Shown: positions 35,492 through 45,465, counted from the first letter of the stretch. The stretch is 64,000 nt of DNA from Verrucomicrobiota bacterium (GCA_027493615.1 JAOSKK010000009.1:1-64000); one strand, 5' to 3'. Notes: generated from the sequence alone by a model not told the origin. Numbers and translations: made by a program.

Positions 35492-37050
35492 ATGGCACTC
35501 GAAATCCGCAAGAACAGCAAGTGGTGGTACGCGGTCTTCATGGTCAACGGGCAGAAGACGGTCATCAATCTCGGCGTCCCGATCACCGGGAAACGTCCAC
35601 CGAAGCGCACCATGCTCGGGGATGATGAGTTTGAACGCTCCCGTGGCCGGGCAATGGAAGCGCATGACAAGCGGTTCCGCGAGATGCAGGAAGACCGGAC
35701 GGGCGAGAAGGCGCTGACCAAGCTCGCCGAGATCAAGACCGGCCGGGAAGTGACGTTCCCCAAGCTCGCCGACTTGGCCCGGCACTGGGACGCCATCCCG
35801 CGCCGGAAGCCGCCGGGGACCGCCTACGCCAAGCAATGTCGCCTCACCCTGGAACGGTTCGCCGCGTTCGCCGCCGACCGCCAGCGCGGCGTCGAGGAGT
35901 TCGTGGCCATCAAGCCCGAGACGGCCAAGGCGTTCATGGACGCGGAGGCGGAGCGCGGGGTGTCACCCAAGACGTGGAACGACGCCCTGAAACTGCTGCG
36001 GGCGACGTTCAGCACCTCCACCCGCACCTGACCGATGGCATGAACCCCTTCCACGGGCTCGTGACCCGAGCGACCGAGACCGTCAACCGGGAGCCGTTCA
36101 CGGTCGAGGAACTCAAGGCCATCACCGAAGCCTGCGCTGGGGATGACTTCATCCGCCCCGTGATCGTGACGGGCATGTGCACCGCGATGCGTCGGGGCGA
36201 CTGCTGCCTCCTGAAGTGGGATGACGTGGACCTGGCCGCCGGCTTCATCACGGTGAAGACCGCGAAGACCGGCGAGACGGTGGACATCCCCGTGTTCCCG
36301 ATGCTCCGCGAGGAACTGGACCGGGCACGGCTGGCGACCGGGGAAAAGGGGTTCTGCTTCCCGGCGGCGGCGCAGATGTACCAGAACAACCCTGACGGCA
36401 TCACTTGGCGGGTGAAGCAGGTACTCGCCAAGGCGCTGGAGACCGCCCCGGAATCGCACGCTTTGCCGGTCGAGACAGCCGACACGGTCCGGGCCAAGGG
36501 CTTCGCCTACATCGACCGCCTCGGCGCCACCTCGAAGGCGGAGAAGCTGCGGGCCGTGTTCACGGCGTACATGGACGGCCAGACGCTCGACCAAGTGATA
36601 GCGGCGACGGGTTGCAGCCGGGGATCGGTGTCCGGCTACCTGAACGAGATCGAACGCGAAACCGGGTGCCAGGTTGTACGCGGCAACCGCCGGGCGCTGA
36701 AGACCGACGGGCTACAGGCTGAGCGCGAGAACGGCAAGCGCCGAGCGTCGGTCCGGGATTTCCACTCCTTCCGCGTGACTTGGATCACCCTGGCCCTCGC
36801 CGCGGGAGTACCGCTCGAACTGGTCCAGCGCGTCACCGGCCACCGGACGGTCGAGGTCGTGATGAAGCACTACTTCCGGCCGGGGCGGGAAGACTTCCGG
36901 GCCGCGATCCTGAAGGCGATGCCCAAGATGCTGGCGGACGGCGGGCAGCGGTCTGCGAAGGAGCAGATGCGGGAGGCCATCGAAGGAATGACGGCGAAGA
37001 CGTGGCGGAACAACAAGGGCCGCCTCCTGGAATTGCTGGCGGTTCTCTGA
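35492..37050 (+). CDS. int: Tyrosine integrase with inserted HTH segment (frameshifted)
   Basis: About 519 residues. N-terminal part MALEIRKNSKWWYAVFMVNG and a core-binding domain to residue 178; frame break at about 36,010 (one base missing in ATFQHLHP). Catalytic residues: Arg in CTAMRRGDCCLLKWDDVD, His/Arg in DFHSFRVTWITLALAAG, His in VTGHRTVEVV and Tyr in MKHYFRPG. Between the Arg box and the H-x-x-R box lies an insertion of about 75 residues with an HTH-like segment (LDQVIAATGCSRGSVSGYLN). It lies beside the tRNA attachment fragment and presumably inserts and excises this prophage. Confidence 0.85.
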
Positions 37051-37083
37051 AGTGGATGCGAACTTCAAGCCAACCAAGTTGCG

Positions 37084-37287
37084 ATGAAAGCAAATGACAT
37101 CGTCAAGTACTCGAAGCCGGTTGATGCTGAAGAGGCAAGGCTGAGGTTTATTCTTCTTCGGGACCCGGAAAAGGGACGCGCAGATATTCAGCTCATCTGC
37201 GACTGGCGCATCAAGCCAATAGAGACGGTTGAGGTCGGAGAAATCGAAGTCGCCGAAGATGCGGAATCTGGTGTAAGAACGGCTTGA
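37084..37287 (+). CDS. Small conserved hypothetical protein
   Basis: 67 residues: MKANDIVKYSKPVDAEEARL, then FILLRDPEKGRADIQLICDW and an acidic end. The pattern resembles short proteins found near integrases and integron cassettes whose function is not known. It starts 34 bases after the integrase stop on the same strand. No Shine-Dalgarno stands out. Confidence 0.55.
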   Translation: MKANDIVKYSKPVDAEEARLRFILLRDPEKGRADIQLICDWRIKPIETVEVGEIEVAEDAESGVRTA

Positions 37288-37390
37288 ACCACGCCTCCTT
37301 TCCAGAACCACCAAGCGGCCTCCTGGCCTGATGCGCAGGCGTACGAGTTTCCTCGGATCAAAGCACTGCGCGCAAGTTACCTCCACTTGG

Positions 37391-38120
37391 CTACGTGTCG
37401 GCGTCTTCCTCAGTGCCGCCTGAAAAATCTCTCAGCCGTTCCTCGGCAAGCCGCTCCAGCCTCTTGGCCTGGGTCAGAAGGGTCGTGCGCAGTCCCTGGG
37501 ACACCTTTCGCTCGCTGATTACGCGGGCGAGGCTGGCAATTGTGCTGGCCCGACGAGCAATGCGGATGTCTGGGTGCTTCCGGTGCGGATAGATACTCTC
37601 AGGAATAATGCGCTTCGAGTATGACGTGGGCAATTCGATGGCCACGGTCTCTCGCGGGGGCTTCTCATTGAGAACCGCCCCTAGTTTAGATTCAAGAATC
37701 ACCTTTTGAAATACGGTGTACTCAGCCCGATCAAGATATTCCCGCTGCTCACCTTCAGCCATCGAAGAAAGATCGAGCGGCCAGACGCGAATCTCAGCAA
37801 CCTCGAACGGATCGAGGACATTCATGGCGACTGCATCCGTGCGCTGGTTGGTCAAGTGGCGGCCAATGCGGCTGGAAAGCCCCCTCGAAGGTCTGGCCAA
37901 CGTAAATCGGCTCGCCGTCATAGTCATAGAATGCGTAGACACCCCACTTGTGGCTGCCTACGCTCCGACCACCCGCATCGTGGCTCTTAAAAAAAGCGTT
38001 GATCTCCTTGCGAATGGCGGCAACGTCCGCGGGCAAGCCGAGCGGCATCGAATTATCGGCGGCCTGACCTGCGGTAGGTGACTGACGCTTCGGCGAGCTT
38101 TGCTGGTTTTTCTTCGGCAT
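37391..38120 (-). CDS. GIY-YIG nuclease, putative restriction enzyme (frameshifted)
   Basis: About 242 residues. The GIY-YIG core reads WGVYAFYDYDGEPIYVGQT then SSRIGRHLTNQRTDAVAMN (catalytic Arg candidate), EVAEIRVWPLD and a conserved Glu in the LDRAEYTVFQKVILESKLGA helix, similar in layout to Eco29kI-type restriction enzymes. The frame breaks at a five-G run near 37,884 where four G keeps FEGLSSRIGRHL in frame. It lies downstream of, and overlaps, a C5-methyltransferase gene with a vsr gene beyond, the arrangement of a type II restriction-modification system. Confidence 0.7.
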
Positions 38121-39235
38121 ACTCTTCGGACCAGAGTGGGTTCAGGTAGTTTCGGGCGACCCATTCGATAACCGGGACACATACGGCATCGCCGAAACCA
38201 AAAAGCGCCTGGTTCAGAGGAACCTTCAGGACGAAATCATCGGCCCCCATGAGGCGGGCACATTCTCTTGGGGTGAGAAGGCGAACGGAAAAGCGGCCCT
38301 TCCCGGCAGCTAGGAGGATTTGACGACCGCTGCCACCACGTGGCGTGCGTAGGCATCCGGCAATGCCGTCGGTGCGGAGTTCGGCCATGGATTTGCCGTT
38401 GCGGACACGTCGAAACACCGTGCCGTAGGTGACCTTCTCCGCTTGAATCATGACATCGGCTTGGGCGCGGTGCTTGGGGCTCATCTGGTTGAGCATGTAT
38501 TCGCAGCGCTGGCGACTCCACCACATCTGGTGGTTTAGGGGAAGGTCTTCAATGATGTCTTCGATGCGCTTGGCGCACTTGGGCAGAGGCAGGGAGATCA
38601 CGAAGGCACCATGCGATGTCGGGATGTAGCAGGATGAAGCTGGCAAGAGCGGGGGGCGCACTTCGCTCTCATAGAACTGCGGGGTTTCGCGAATTGCGTA
38701 GGGCTCGCGATTCATCCTGCCGACGACGAAAAGGCGCTGACGGCTTTGAGGAACAAAACGGGCGGCGTCGACGATAAGAGCGTCCACGGCGTAGCCGAGG
38801 TCATTCAGAGCGAGAAGGGCGTTCTCGAAATCATACCCGTCATGCGAGGTCAAGAAGCCGGTGACATTCTCCAGCAGCACGAGAGGTGGCTGCCGGCGCT
38901 GACGCTTCATGGCTTTCAGGATGTCTATAAAGCCCCAAAAGGCTGATGACTGTGCGCCTGCAAGACCGTGACGAGCGCCCGCCAGGGACAGGTCATTGCA
39001 CGGGAATGAGGCGGTAGCGAGGCTGACGGTGGGAACCTGCGAAGGTTTCAGCTTGTGAATATCATCCGCAATGAACTCCCCCGGCGTCACCAAAATGGTC
39101 CACGTACATCTGCCGCTTGTCGTGGTCGATGTCATTGGCAAAGGCGATGCGCCAGCCTGCCCGTTCGAGGCCGATGCGCATGAGGCCAATGCCAGCAAAG
39201 AACTCCGCAACCGTCTTGTCCGCTGTGCCGTTCAT
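38053..39235 (-). CDS. DNA cytosine-5 methyltransferase (R-M type, frameshifted)
   Basis: About 394 residues from ATG at 39,235. Motif I (VAEFFAGIGLMRIGLERAGW) is in another frame from the rest; the join is at 39,078-39,082, five G where four keeps GDAGEFIADDIH in frame. Motif IV SFPCNDLSLAGARHGL, VI LLENVTGF, VIII FVPQSRQRLFVVGRM, and motif X FGFGDAVCVPVIEWVARNYL. It methylates cytosine with ordinary SAM, judging by motif X, and should protect against the adjacent GIY-YIG nuclease. Unrelated in detail to the phage enzyme at 52,630. Confidence 0.85.
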
Positions 39236-39250
39236 AATTGTTCAGGAAGC

Positions 39251-39727
39251 TTATCCGCCTTTGTAGGCAACTCCGCAATTCCGTTTGATCGCCAATTTCG
39301 AGGCGATCCGCCTGGCCACCGACTCGGGGGCGCGAAGCGAATGTTCCCAGAAACGGAGGACTCGCCAGCCGGCACGCCTGAGGCGACGGGCGTTTCCGCG
39401 ATCTCGGCGCATGTTTCGGGTGATCTTCTGCTTCCAGTAAGGTTGGTTGGCGCGCGGCATCCTCAAGTGACGGGGGCAGCCGTGCCAAAAGCAGCCGTCC
39501 ACGAAAATCGCAAGGCGCTGGCAGCGGAAGATGAAGTCAGGTTTACCCGGAAGTGGTTGGTGGCGACGCCATCCGGTGATGCCAGCCCCTCGTAGAATAG
39601 AGGCAAGCCTCAGTTCGGTGCTTCTGTTGCCGCGTGATCGGACAGTCGCCATGACCTGGCTGCGTTTGGCCTTGGTGAATACGTCGGACACCGAGCGCAG
39701 CCTACCCTTTGCGGTCCGAGATGTCAT
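39251..39727 (-). CDS. vsr: Vsr-type mismatch endonuclease
   Basis: 158 residues. Signature segments: FTKAKRSQVMATVRSRGNRS, LPGKPDFIFRCQRLAIFVDG, CFWHGCPRHLRMPRANQPYW, and RDRGNARRLRRAGWRVLRFW. Catalytic Asp is in KPDF-type context and the zinc ligands in CFWHGC. Vsr nicks T:G mismatches left by deamination of 5-methylcytosine, fitting its place beside the C5-methyltransferase. The gene ends 15 bases before the methyltransferase start on the same strand. Confidence 0.93.
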   Translation of the reverse strand: MTSRTAKGRLRSVSDVFTKAKRSQVMATVRSRGNRSTELRLASILRGAGITGWRRHQPLPGKPDFIFRCQRLAIFVDGCFWHGCPRHLRMPRANQPYWKQKITRNMRRDRGNARRLRRAGWRVLRFWEHSLRAPESVARRIASKLAIKRNCGVAYKGG

Positions 39728-39781
39728 TGGTGAAAAGCACGTCCCGGATTGCCGGGTAGCCGGCTGGTCGCGAGTCGAGGG

Positions 39782-40213
39782 TCAGATGACGGGAAGGCAA
39801 ACGCCCACGACTACCGCCTCCCAGGGTGGTGCCTGCGAATCGACTCGTTCAACCACGCACGCGAGCGGCACGGCGTCCTGAAGCAGCCGGCTGATGTGCC
39901 GGTTGCAGAACCGGGGCACGTAGCCCAGCTTGGCGGGGCCGTGGAAGATTTCCACGGCGAAGGAGTCGTAGGGGTTGGCCGGCTCGGCGCGCAGCGTCAG
40001 TTTTGTCCCGGCGGCCAGACCGGGCAGTTCCCTCGCCCCGTCGTAATACCGGAAGCCGGCGATGGCGAAGTCATTCATGAGGACCTGACGCGCGGACGTG
40101 GGGGGCGCCGCTTGTGCGGGTCGTGGCGCGAGCACCGCCACTGGAACCAGCGGCGCCTTCGCCAAAAAGCCCAGGAACGCCCGTCGAGAGGTGATGCCGA
40201 TTTCGCTATTCAT
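39782..40213 (-). CDS. HIRAN-domain protein with Tat-like signal
   Basis: 143 residues. The N-terminus has twin Arg then a hydrophobic stretch (SRRAFLGFLAKAPLVPVAV), suggesting a Tat signal. Residues 48-135 form a HIRAN domain: FAIAGFRYYDGARELPGL, LTLRAEPANPYDSFAVEIFH, KLGYVPRFCNRHISRLL. HIRAN domains bind DNA ends or damaged DNA, so a secretion signal is surprising. It is divergent from the WYL regulator gene, about 90 bases away. Confidence 0.75.
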   Translation of the reverse strand: MNSEIGITSRRAFLGFLAKAPLVPVAVLAPRPAQAAPPTSARQVLMNDFAIAGFRYYDGARELPGLAAGTKLTLRAEPANPYDSFAVEIFHGPAKLGYVPRFCNRHISRLLQDAVPLACVVERVDSQAPPWEAVVVGVCLPVI

Positions 40214-40301
40214 CCCGCCATTCTACCAAAAGGGGAGTGACAAGCGCTGTCCCACGGGCGTAAAAACACCCGCACTGCATTTGACTGCGAACCAAAGCTT
40301 T

Positions 40302-41293
40302 ATGAGCAAAACCGCTCTGCGCGAAAGGTACACGAGGCCGCCGTCCGACCGGATGCGGCGGATTCACGACTGGATCAGCAGCGGCAAGTACCCCAACGCG
40401 GTCACGATGGGAATGGACTTGGAGGTTACGGCCCGGACGGTGAAGCGGGACATCGAGTTCATGCGCGGGCGTTACGGCCTGCCAATCGCGTATGATGAAG
40501 AGCGTTACGGCTACTTCTACACCCGTAAAGTGGACCGGTTCCCGGTGGCGGCCATGACCGAGGCCGAGATGTTCGCGCTGCTGGTCGCCGACAAGGCCAT
40601 CGCCCAGTACCACGGGACGCCGTTTCAGAAGCCGCTGCGGATGGCGTTCCGCAAGCTGACCGGGCAACTGGACGGGCGGGAGCGGTACTCGCTGGAGAAT
40701 CTCGGGTTGGCCCTTTCGTTCCGTCCCTTCGCGCCGGAGGACGCGGACTTGCAGAACTTCCGGGTGATCACGCGGGCGCTCCGGGAACGGCGAGTCTTGG
40801 AGTTTGACTACCGCAAGCTTGGGGCCGCGAACTGGGAGCGCCGGCACGTGCATCCGTACCATCTCGCGTGTATAGACAACCACTGGTATCTGTTCGCCCA
40901 CGATCTGGACCGGGGGCGATGCGGACCTTTGTGCTGACGCGGTTGACGAGGCCCGCGGCGACGAGCGAGCGTTTCGCGAAGCCGAAGACGTTCGACCCGG
41001 ACAAGTACTTGGCCGGCAGCTTCACGGTGATGAAGGGGGAGGAACAGCACGAGGTGGTCATCGAATTCGACGCCTGGGGCACGGACCTGGTGCGAGGGCG
41101 ACAGTGGCATTCCAGCCAGGTGCTGGTCGAGACGGCCAGCGGCGGGTCGCGGTTGACCATGCGGCTGAACAGTCTGGAGGAAATCGAGCGCTGGGTGTTG
41201 AACTGGGGCGTCCATGCGCGGGTGATCGGCCCGGCGGCGCTCCGAGAGAGGGTCGCAAAGACGGCGGCGGCGGTGGCGGGCATGTACTCCTGA
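40302..41293 (+). CDS. WYL-domain transcriptional regulator (frameshifted)
   Basis: About 330 residues. N-terminal winged HTH (RMRRIHDWISSGKYPNAVTM, LEVTARTVKRDIEFMRGRYG), middle WYL domain (RVITRALRERRVLEFDYRKL, HPYHLACIDNHWYLFAHDLD) and a C-terminal WCX part (SFTVMKGEEQHEVVIEFDAW, NSLEEIERWVLNWGVHARVI). The frame breaks near 40,912 in a five-G run. Start at ATG 40,302; an upstream extension of the frame is probably not translated. WYL regulators of this shape often control defence operons in response to nucleic acid ligands; two unknown genes follow. Confidence 0.8.
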
Positions 41294-41547
41294 TGAGGGA
41301 CGCACCGTCGGCGGCCTGCGGGCAGGAGGGGTGCAAGGAGGCTGCTGGCGTGGTGCGCTTCTGTGAACAACCCCGTGAATAAGTTTTTCCGGGCACGATC
41401 AGGGGAGGGACCGCCGTTGTCCCGCCCCTCCTGATATGCTGGCGAGCGCAATGACTGGCATTGCCCGAGTAACAACAGCGCTGTTCACGATCGTGGCGAG
41501 GGGAGGAACCTCGCGACGAACGAAGCGCCAGCAGAAAGGAAGATAAG

Positions 41548-42730
41548 ATGGCGAACCTGAGTCTGTTCACGCATCCGGGGACCTTCAAGCGGATGAACCC
41601 GGAGAACCTGCGCAAGTGGCTTGAGCCGGCGCGGGGATACCTGGCCGGGCGCGGGCTGGCGCTGGACGGAGCGAGCGGCCCAATCGACTATGATCGGCTG
41701 GCATGGATCTTCATGGAACCCGACGGGGCGATGCCACGCGACCTGATGCACTCGGCATCGCTCGTTCATGAGATGTCCACGGAGAACGCGATGCTTGATT
41801 TGCTGGATGGCGCGCGGCGTGTCGGTCTGACGGTGGACGTGGGGGAAGACCCCGACCCGGTTGACGTGGCGGTGCAGGTGTGGCTGCAAGCGCCTGCGGT
41901 GCTGGAGGAACTGCACCAGATGCACCAACTGGACCGTCCGCGGGGCTTCGTGCATTTCGTGACCGACCGTCAGCCAGACCCGTCATTCGACGGGCCGACC
42001 GCGAAGGGGATGACCGATCTTGAAGCCGAGTTGGCGGATTGGTTCTTCCACGCGAAACGCGGGCGGCATGCCAAGGTGTGGATGTACCGGCGGCCAGGGG
42101 AATACTGGTTCCTTGTGCGCCACGGGCTCGCCAGCAAGCGCCAAGAGGTGGTTTCAGCGAGCGGGGCCGACACGCTGATCTTCCGACCCGGCGAGTACGA
42201 CGTCCTCGTCTACAACCGCAAGCGCGGCGAATTGCGAGTCCACGGCTGCAACCCGCGCGAGGTCGAAGTGCTGCGGACCCTCTTCGGGAAACACATCTTC
42301 CACGACAAGGACTTCTTTCCGGGGGGAGCGAAGTTCACGCTGGCACCCCCTGGTGGACGACGGCCGGGCCTGCCTGGCCTGCGCTGACGTTGCGGGAATC
42401 GAGGACATCCTGTTGACCGAGGTTCAGATACTGGCGGCGTCCGGGAGCGAGTGGCTTCGTTCGACCCACCATGCGTCGGACCTGTTCACCGCGATAGAGA
42501 GTGAGCGCGTCGTGCTGCCGGATGCCGAAAGCCTGGTGCGCGCCAGCTTCCTGGTGCGGTTCAGCGACTCGAAGAAGCGGCGCACGATCAAGATTCTCGG
42601 AAGCAACAGGCTGAGCGTCGTTCGGGACGGAGACACCGCCCTGATGGAGCGGTGGCTTGATGCGCGGGGGTTCATTCTGAAGCGTAGCGCCGATGAGCAA
42701 GAGCCGGACGGGATTTTGGCCAGCGCTTGA
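41548..42730 (+). CDS. Unknown protein in WYL-linked operon (frameshifted)
   Basis: About 394 residues, GAAAGGAAG ribosome site. Segments include LSLFTHPGTFKRMNPENLRK, LVHEMSTENAMLDLLDGARR and GKHIFHDKDFFPGGAKFTLA; the frame breaks near 42,350 and continues VAGIEDILLTEVQILAASGS to the end LASA. No catalytic motif recognised. It follows the WYL regulator after a 250-bp gap and overlaps the next gene, so the two unknown genes form an operon. A possible island function such as defence is only suggested by the regulator type. Confidence 0.55.
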
Positions 42731-43890
42731 ACGCCTGGCGGGCGGCGCGGTAACGGTTGAATGGCGGGGGAACTCGGCCCTGACGCCGAGGGGGCGTGGC
42801 CCTTTTTGCGGCCCGCAAATCGCCTGGCGTCAACTTACCCTTGCACGAATGTCCTGGGCTGCGAATGCCCGCACCGGATCGAGGAACTGTCACCCGGTTG
42901 CTGGATGGCCGTGCCCGCCGCTGATGAGGGCTGCGCGCCGATACCGCTGAAGCGTGAGGACTTGATTGTCTACGAGGTGGATACGGCTGCTCTGTGCCGG
43001 GGAATGGCGGTGTGCTTGAACCTGGACGTGTGCGGCAGCCGGACAGTTGCTGGCGCTCGGGCGGAACGGATCGGGAAATACGGGCCTTCGGGGTGGGGGG
43101 TCTATCTGATGGTCCCTGGCGACAGTGCGCGGATGATGCGCGAGGTTGACCGTCTGTTCAATGCCCACCCAGACCCGTTCGTCCTGTTGACGCCGACGGG
43201 CGTCCACTGTTCGGGTGATGTCGAATCGTGCCTGCGACGACAACTGTGCATGCACATTGCGCTCCGGGACATCGTCGACTTGGGGCCGGATGGGAAGCTC
43301 ACGGCTAAGCCGTCGGCGGGGCCGCTGCTCGCCGAGTTCGCGAGGCGGATCGACTGCCGGCACGTGGCTGACGCGGCCCAGCAGGGACTTCGGCAGCATC
43401 TCGATGGTCGGCTCGACCGAGTCGAACAGGAGTCGAACGGATTGGGACCCGCGTCCGAGATCTGGAAGCCGAGAACACCCTGTTGAAGCAGCACCTGGTG
43501 AGCGCCTTGGTCCGAATCGCCCGCCGCGTCGAGCCGGAGTTCTTCCAATGGGTTCTGATGATCCTCGGCAAAGGATCGGTCAGCGGCGTGGCGCGAGACC
43601 TTGGCCTGAGCGGTTCGACGTTCGATGAACGCCTGAAGCGATACGCCGACAAGGGGGGCCTCCATCGGACACTCTACAGCCTGGTGGCCGTCCGCCGGAA
43701 GGGACTCGGAGCGAAGTCGGTCGAAGGGTTCAACGAATTGTTCCTGGGGCACCAGAAGTCCGGCGAGAATGACGAGTCCGACATCCTCCGCCGAGTGCTC
43801 GACGGGCTTGAAGCATTAAACCCGAGCAACTTCCAGTCGATGGTCCGCGAACTCATCGAACTGGTTCAGGAATACCTGCCGGACGCTTAG
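42693..43890 (+). CDS. Unknown protein, second gene of WYL-linked operon (frameshifted)
   Basis: About 400 residues when two breaks (near 42,785 and 43,440) are bridged. N-terminus MSKSRTGFWPALERLAGGAV; Cys-rich patch TNVLGCECPHRIEELSPGCW; a beta-rich middle (DLIVYEVDTAALCRGMAVCL); then a coiled segment (DLEAENTLLKQHLVSALVRI) and an HTH-like stretch (SVSGVARDLGLSGSTFDERL). The C-terminal DNA-binding-like part suggests a nucleic-acid role. A clear terminator follows, ending the operon. Confidence 0.5.
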
Positions 43891-43951
43891 CAAAAAGCGT
43901 ACCGGAAATGGACCCGGAAACACCCGAGATCTTCCATCTCATTTAGCCGCA

Positions 43952-43981
43952 GGGGGTACCGTCAACGGTATCCCCTTTTTT
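43952..43981 (+). terminator. Rho-independent terminator
   Basis: GGGGTACCG-TCAA-CGGTATCCCC with one bulged T, followed by six T. It ends the two-gene unknown operon and separates accessory genes from the replication genes. Confidence 0.9.
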
Positions 43982-44042
43982 GCCCCGTTTTCCGGAAATC
44001 AGGGGCGTTGGTGAAGGCAAGTGGAAACCAGCCCTCACCAAT

Positions 44043-44201
44043 ATGAACAAGCGAGTCAAACACCGGAAACCGGAGAAGGAGCGTCCGAAGGACGACCCGC
44101 GCTTCCAGCAACTGCTGGCTGCCGCCCGCGATGGGGATGAGAACGCCATCGCCGATCTGTGGCGCGAGTTCGGCTTTCGCTTCGGGGAGGACCAGCCGTG
44201 A
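44043..44201 (+). CDS. Small early phage protein
   Basis: 52 residues: MNKRVKHRKPEKERPKDDPR, then FQQLLAAARDGDENAIADLW. Basic head and acidic helix. Its stop overlaps the GTG of the HTH gene (GTGA), so the two are coupled. It is the first gene after the terminator and may be regulatory. Not recognised. Confidence 0.55.
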   Translation: MNKRVKHRKPEKERPKDDPRFQQLLAAARDGDENAIADLWREFGFRFGEDQP

Positions 44202-44533
44202 TCGCCCTGGAAGACATCGTCCAGGCGGCGCTGCTGGCCCCACCCGACCGCAAGAAGGAAGCCCTCCGCGTCCTGCGCGGGGAGATTCCCGCAGCGGACG
44301 CAGCCCCTTCACTCCCGCCCCTCGAACCGTACCTGACCCTCAAGGAAGTCGCGAAGCGGCTGGGTCTTGACCCCAGCACGCTCTGGCGTTGGCAGGTCCC
44401 CGGCCATGACCTCGGCGGGCGACGACGGTTCCGGCTGCATGAAGTCGTGGCCTACCTCGAAAGCGACCTGTTCAAGAGTCGAGTGTCGGCACTCCGCGCA
44501 ACTCGCCGGACGACCAAGAGCACCACGCCGTGA
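44198..44533 (+). CDS. Excisionase/MerR-like HTH protein
   Basis: 111 residues from GTG 44,198. YLTLKEVAKRLGLDPSTLWR and DLGGRRRFRLHEVVAYLESD form the HTH and wing; the first 35 residues (DIVQAALLAPPDRKKEALRV) match the N-terminal part of the homologue at 18,101 in prophage 1. The two genes hold the same position at the head of the early region although the genes that follow are unrelated, which suggests a shared regulatory role. Confidence 0.75.
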   Translation: MIALEDIVQAALLAPPDRKKEALRVLRGEIPAADAAPSLPPLEPYLTLKEVAKRLGLDPSTLWRWQVPGHDLGGRRRFRLHEVVAYLESDLFKSRVSALRATRRTTKSTTP

Positions 44534-44611
44534 CCCTTTCGGCGACGGCCTTGACCGGTCTGGCCGACGCCGACGCATCACTCGACCGGAGAGCAATCGA
44601 GCAGACGCAGC

Positions 44612-44848
44612 ATGAACGAAACTCAACAGCAGCAGCCCCGCAGAATCGACTGGATCAAGTCCGCCGGAAACCTCGCCCTGGGAGTCTGGGGCGTGGCGAC
44701 CTTCATCGCCCTCCTGGGCGGCATCGCCTGGCTGGCGGCCGCAGCGGGGGGCGGCAACCCAAAACTCACTGCGCTGATGGCCGTCGCGAACGCCACGTGG
44801 GTGAACTGGGTGGCCTTCGCCGTGATCGAGCGCAGAACCCGCAACTGA
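44612..44848 (+). CDS. Small phage membrane protein
   Basis: 78 residues. Two hydrophobic stretches (LGVWGVATFIALLGGIAWLA and ALMAVANATWVNWVAFAVI) predict two membrane helices, with a Gln-rich N-terminus and a basic end (ERRTRN). It could be an immunity or exclusion protein; no family recognised. It lies between the HTH gene and the SSB-like gene on the same strand. Confidence 0.55.
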   Translation: MNETQQQQPRRIDWIKSAGNLALGVWGVATFIALLGGIAWLAAAAGGGNPKLTALMAVANATWVNWVAFAVIERRTRN

Positions 44849-44878
44849 CAACCCCCAACCCGAAAGGAACAAACCGTT

Positions 44879-45463
44879 ATGGCAGTCCTACAGCAACCCA
44901 CCAACCGCACCAACCCGTTCGCCGACAAGATCGGCGACGCCCTCGCCCCGGCGGGGACGTTCATCGCCACCGTCATCGACATCCACGATGAGTTCGGTGT
45001 CACCCGTCAGAAGTTTCAGAGCACCGAGGTCGAAAAGGTCGATCTGACCTGCTTCCTCTTCGGCTTCCGCGACGCGCAGGGCGTTCCGCACAAGATCGCC
45101 AGCCGGCAGATGCGGATCAGCGGCAACGAGAAGTCGGCCCTGTTCGGCTTCCTGAAGGGCCTGCTGGGGCGCGCTCCCGCCTACGGGTGGGACTACTGCT
45201 CGCTCAAAGGCGCGAAGTGCCTCTTGACGGTCGAGCACATCCAGCGCCGGGACGGCAGCGGTGTGTTCGCGGCCATCGCCGCGTTGTCGCCGGTTCCAGC
45301 GGGATTCGGCGTGTCCGTCGCACCTGCGCAGACCGTTCCGTCCCTGCCGCCGCCACCGCCGGTGGCCCCCGTGACGCAGCCGCGCCCGCAGCCCACGCCG
45401 GCAGCGGTGCAGGCTCCGGCTGCGCCATCCGTCACCACCGAAGAGGATGACATCCCGTTCTGA
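44879..45463 (+). CDS. Phage single-stranded DNA-binding protein
   Basis: 194 residues, AAAGGA ribosome site. Residues 25-135 look like an OB fold (GTFIATVIDIHDEFGVTRQK, VEKVDLTCFLFGFRDAQGV, ALFGFLKGLLGRAPAYGW). Residues 140-185 are a Pro/Val/Ala-rich linker, and the protein ends EEDDIPF, matching the acidic D-D-D-I-P-F tip by which SSB recruits partners. It precedes the exonuclease and polymerase genes. The fold is not the classical SSB sequence, so the call rests on the tip, linker and context. Confidence 0.75.
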   Translation: MAVLQQPTNRTNPFADKIGDALAPAGTFIATVIDIHDEFGVTRQKFQSTEVEKVDLTCFLFGFRDAQGVPHKIASRQMRISGNEKSALFGFLKGLLGRAPAYGWDYCSLKGAKCLLTVEHIQRRDGSGVFAAIAALSPVPAGFGVSVAPAQTVPSLPPPPPVAPVTQPRPQPTPAAVQAPAAPSVTTEEDDIPF

Positions 45464-45465
45464 GT

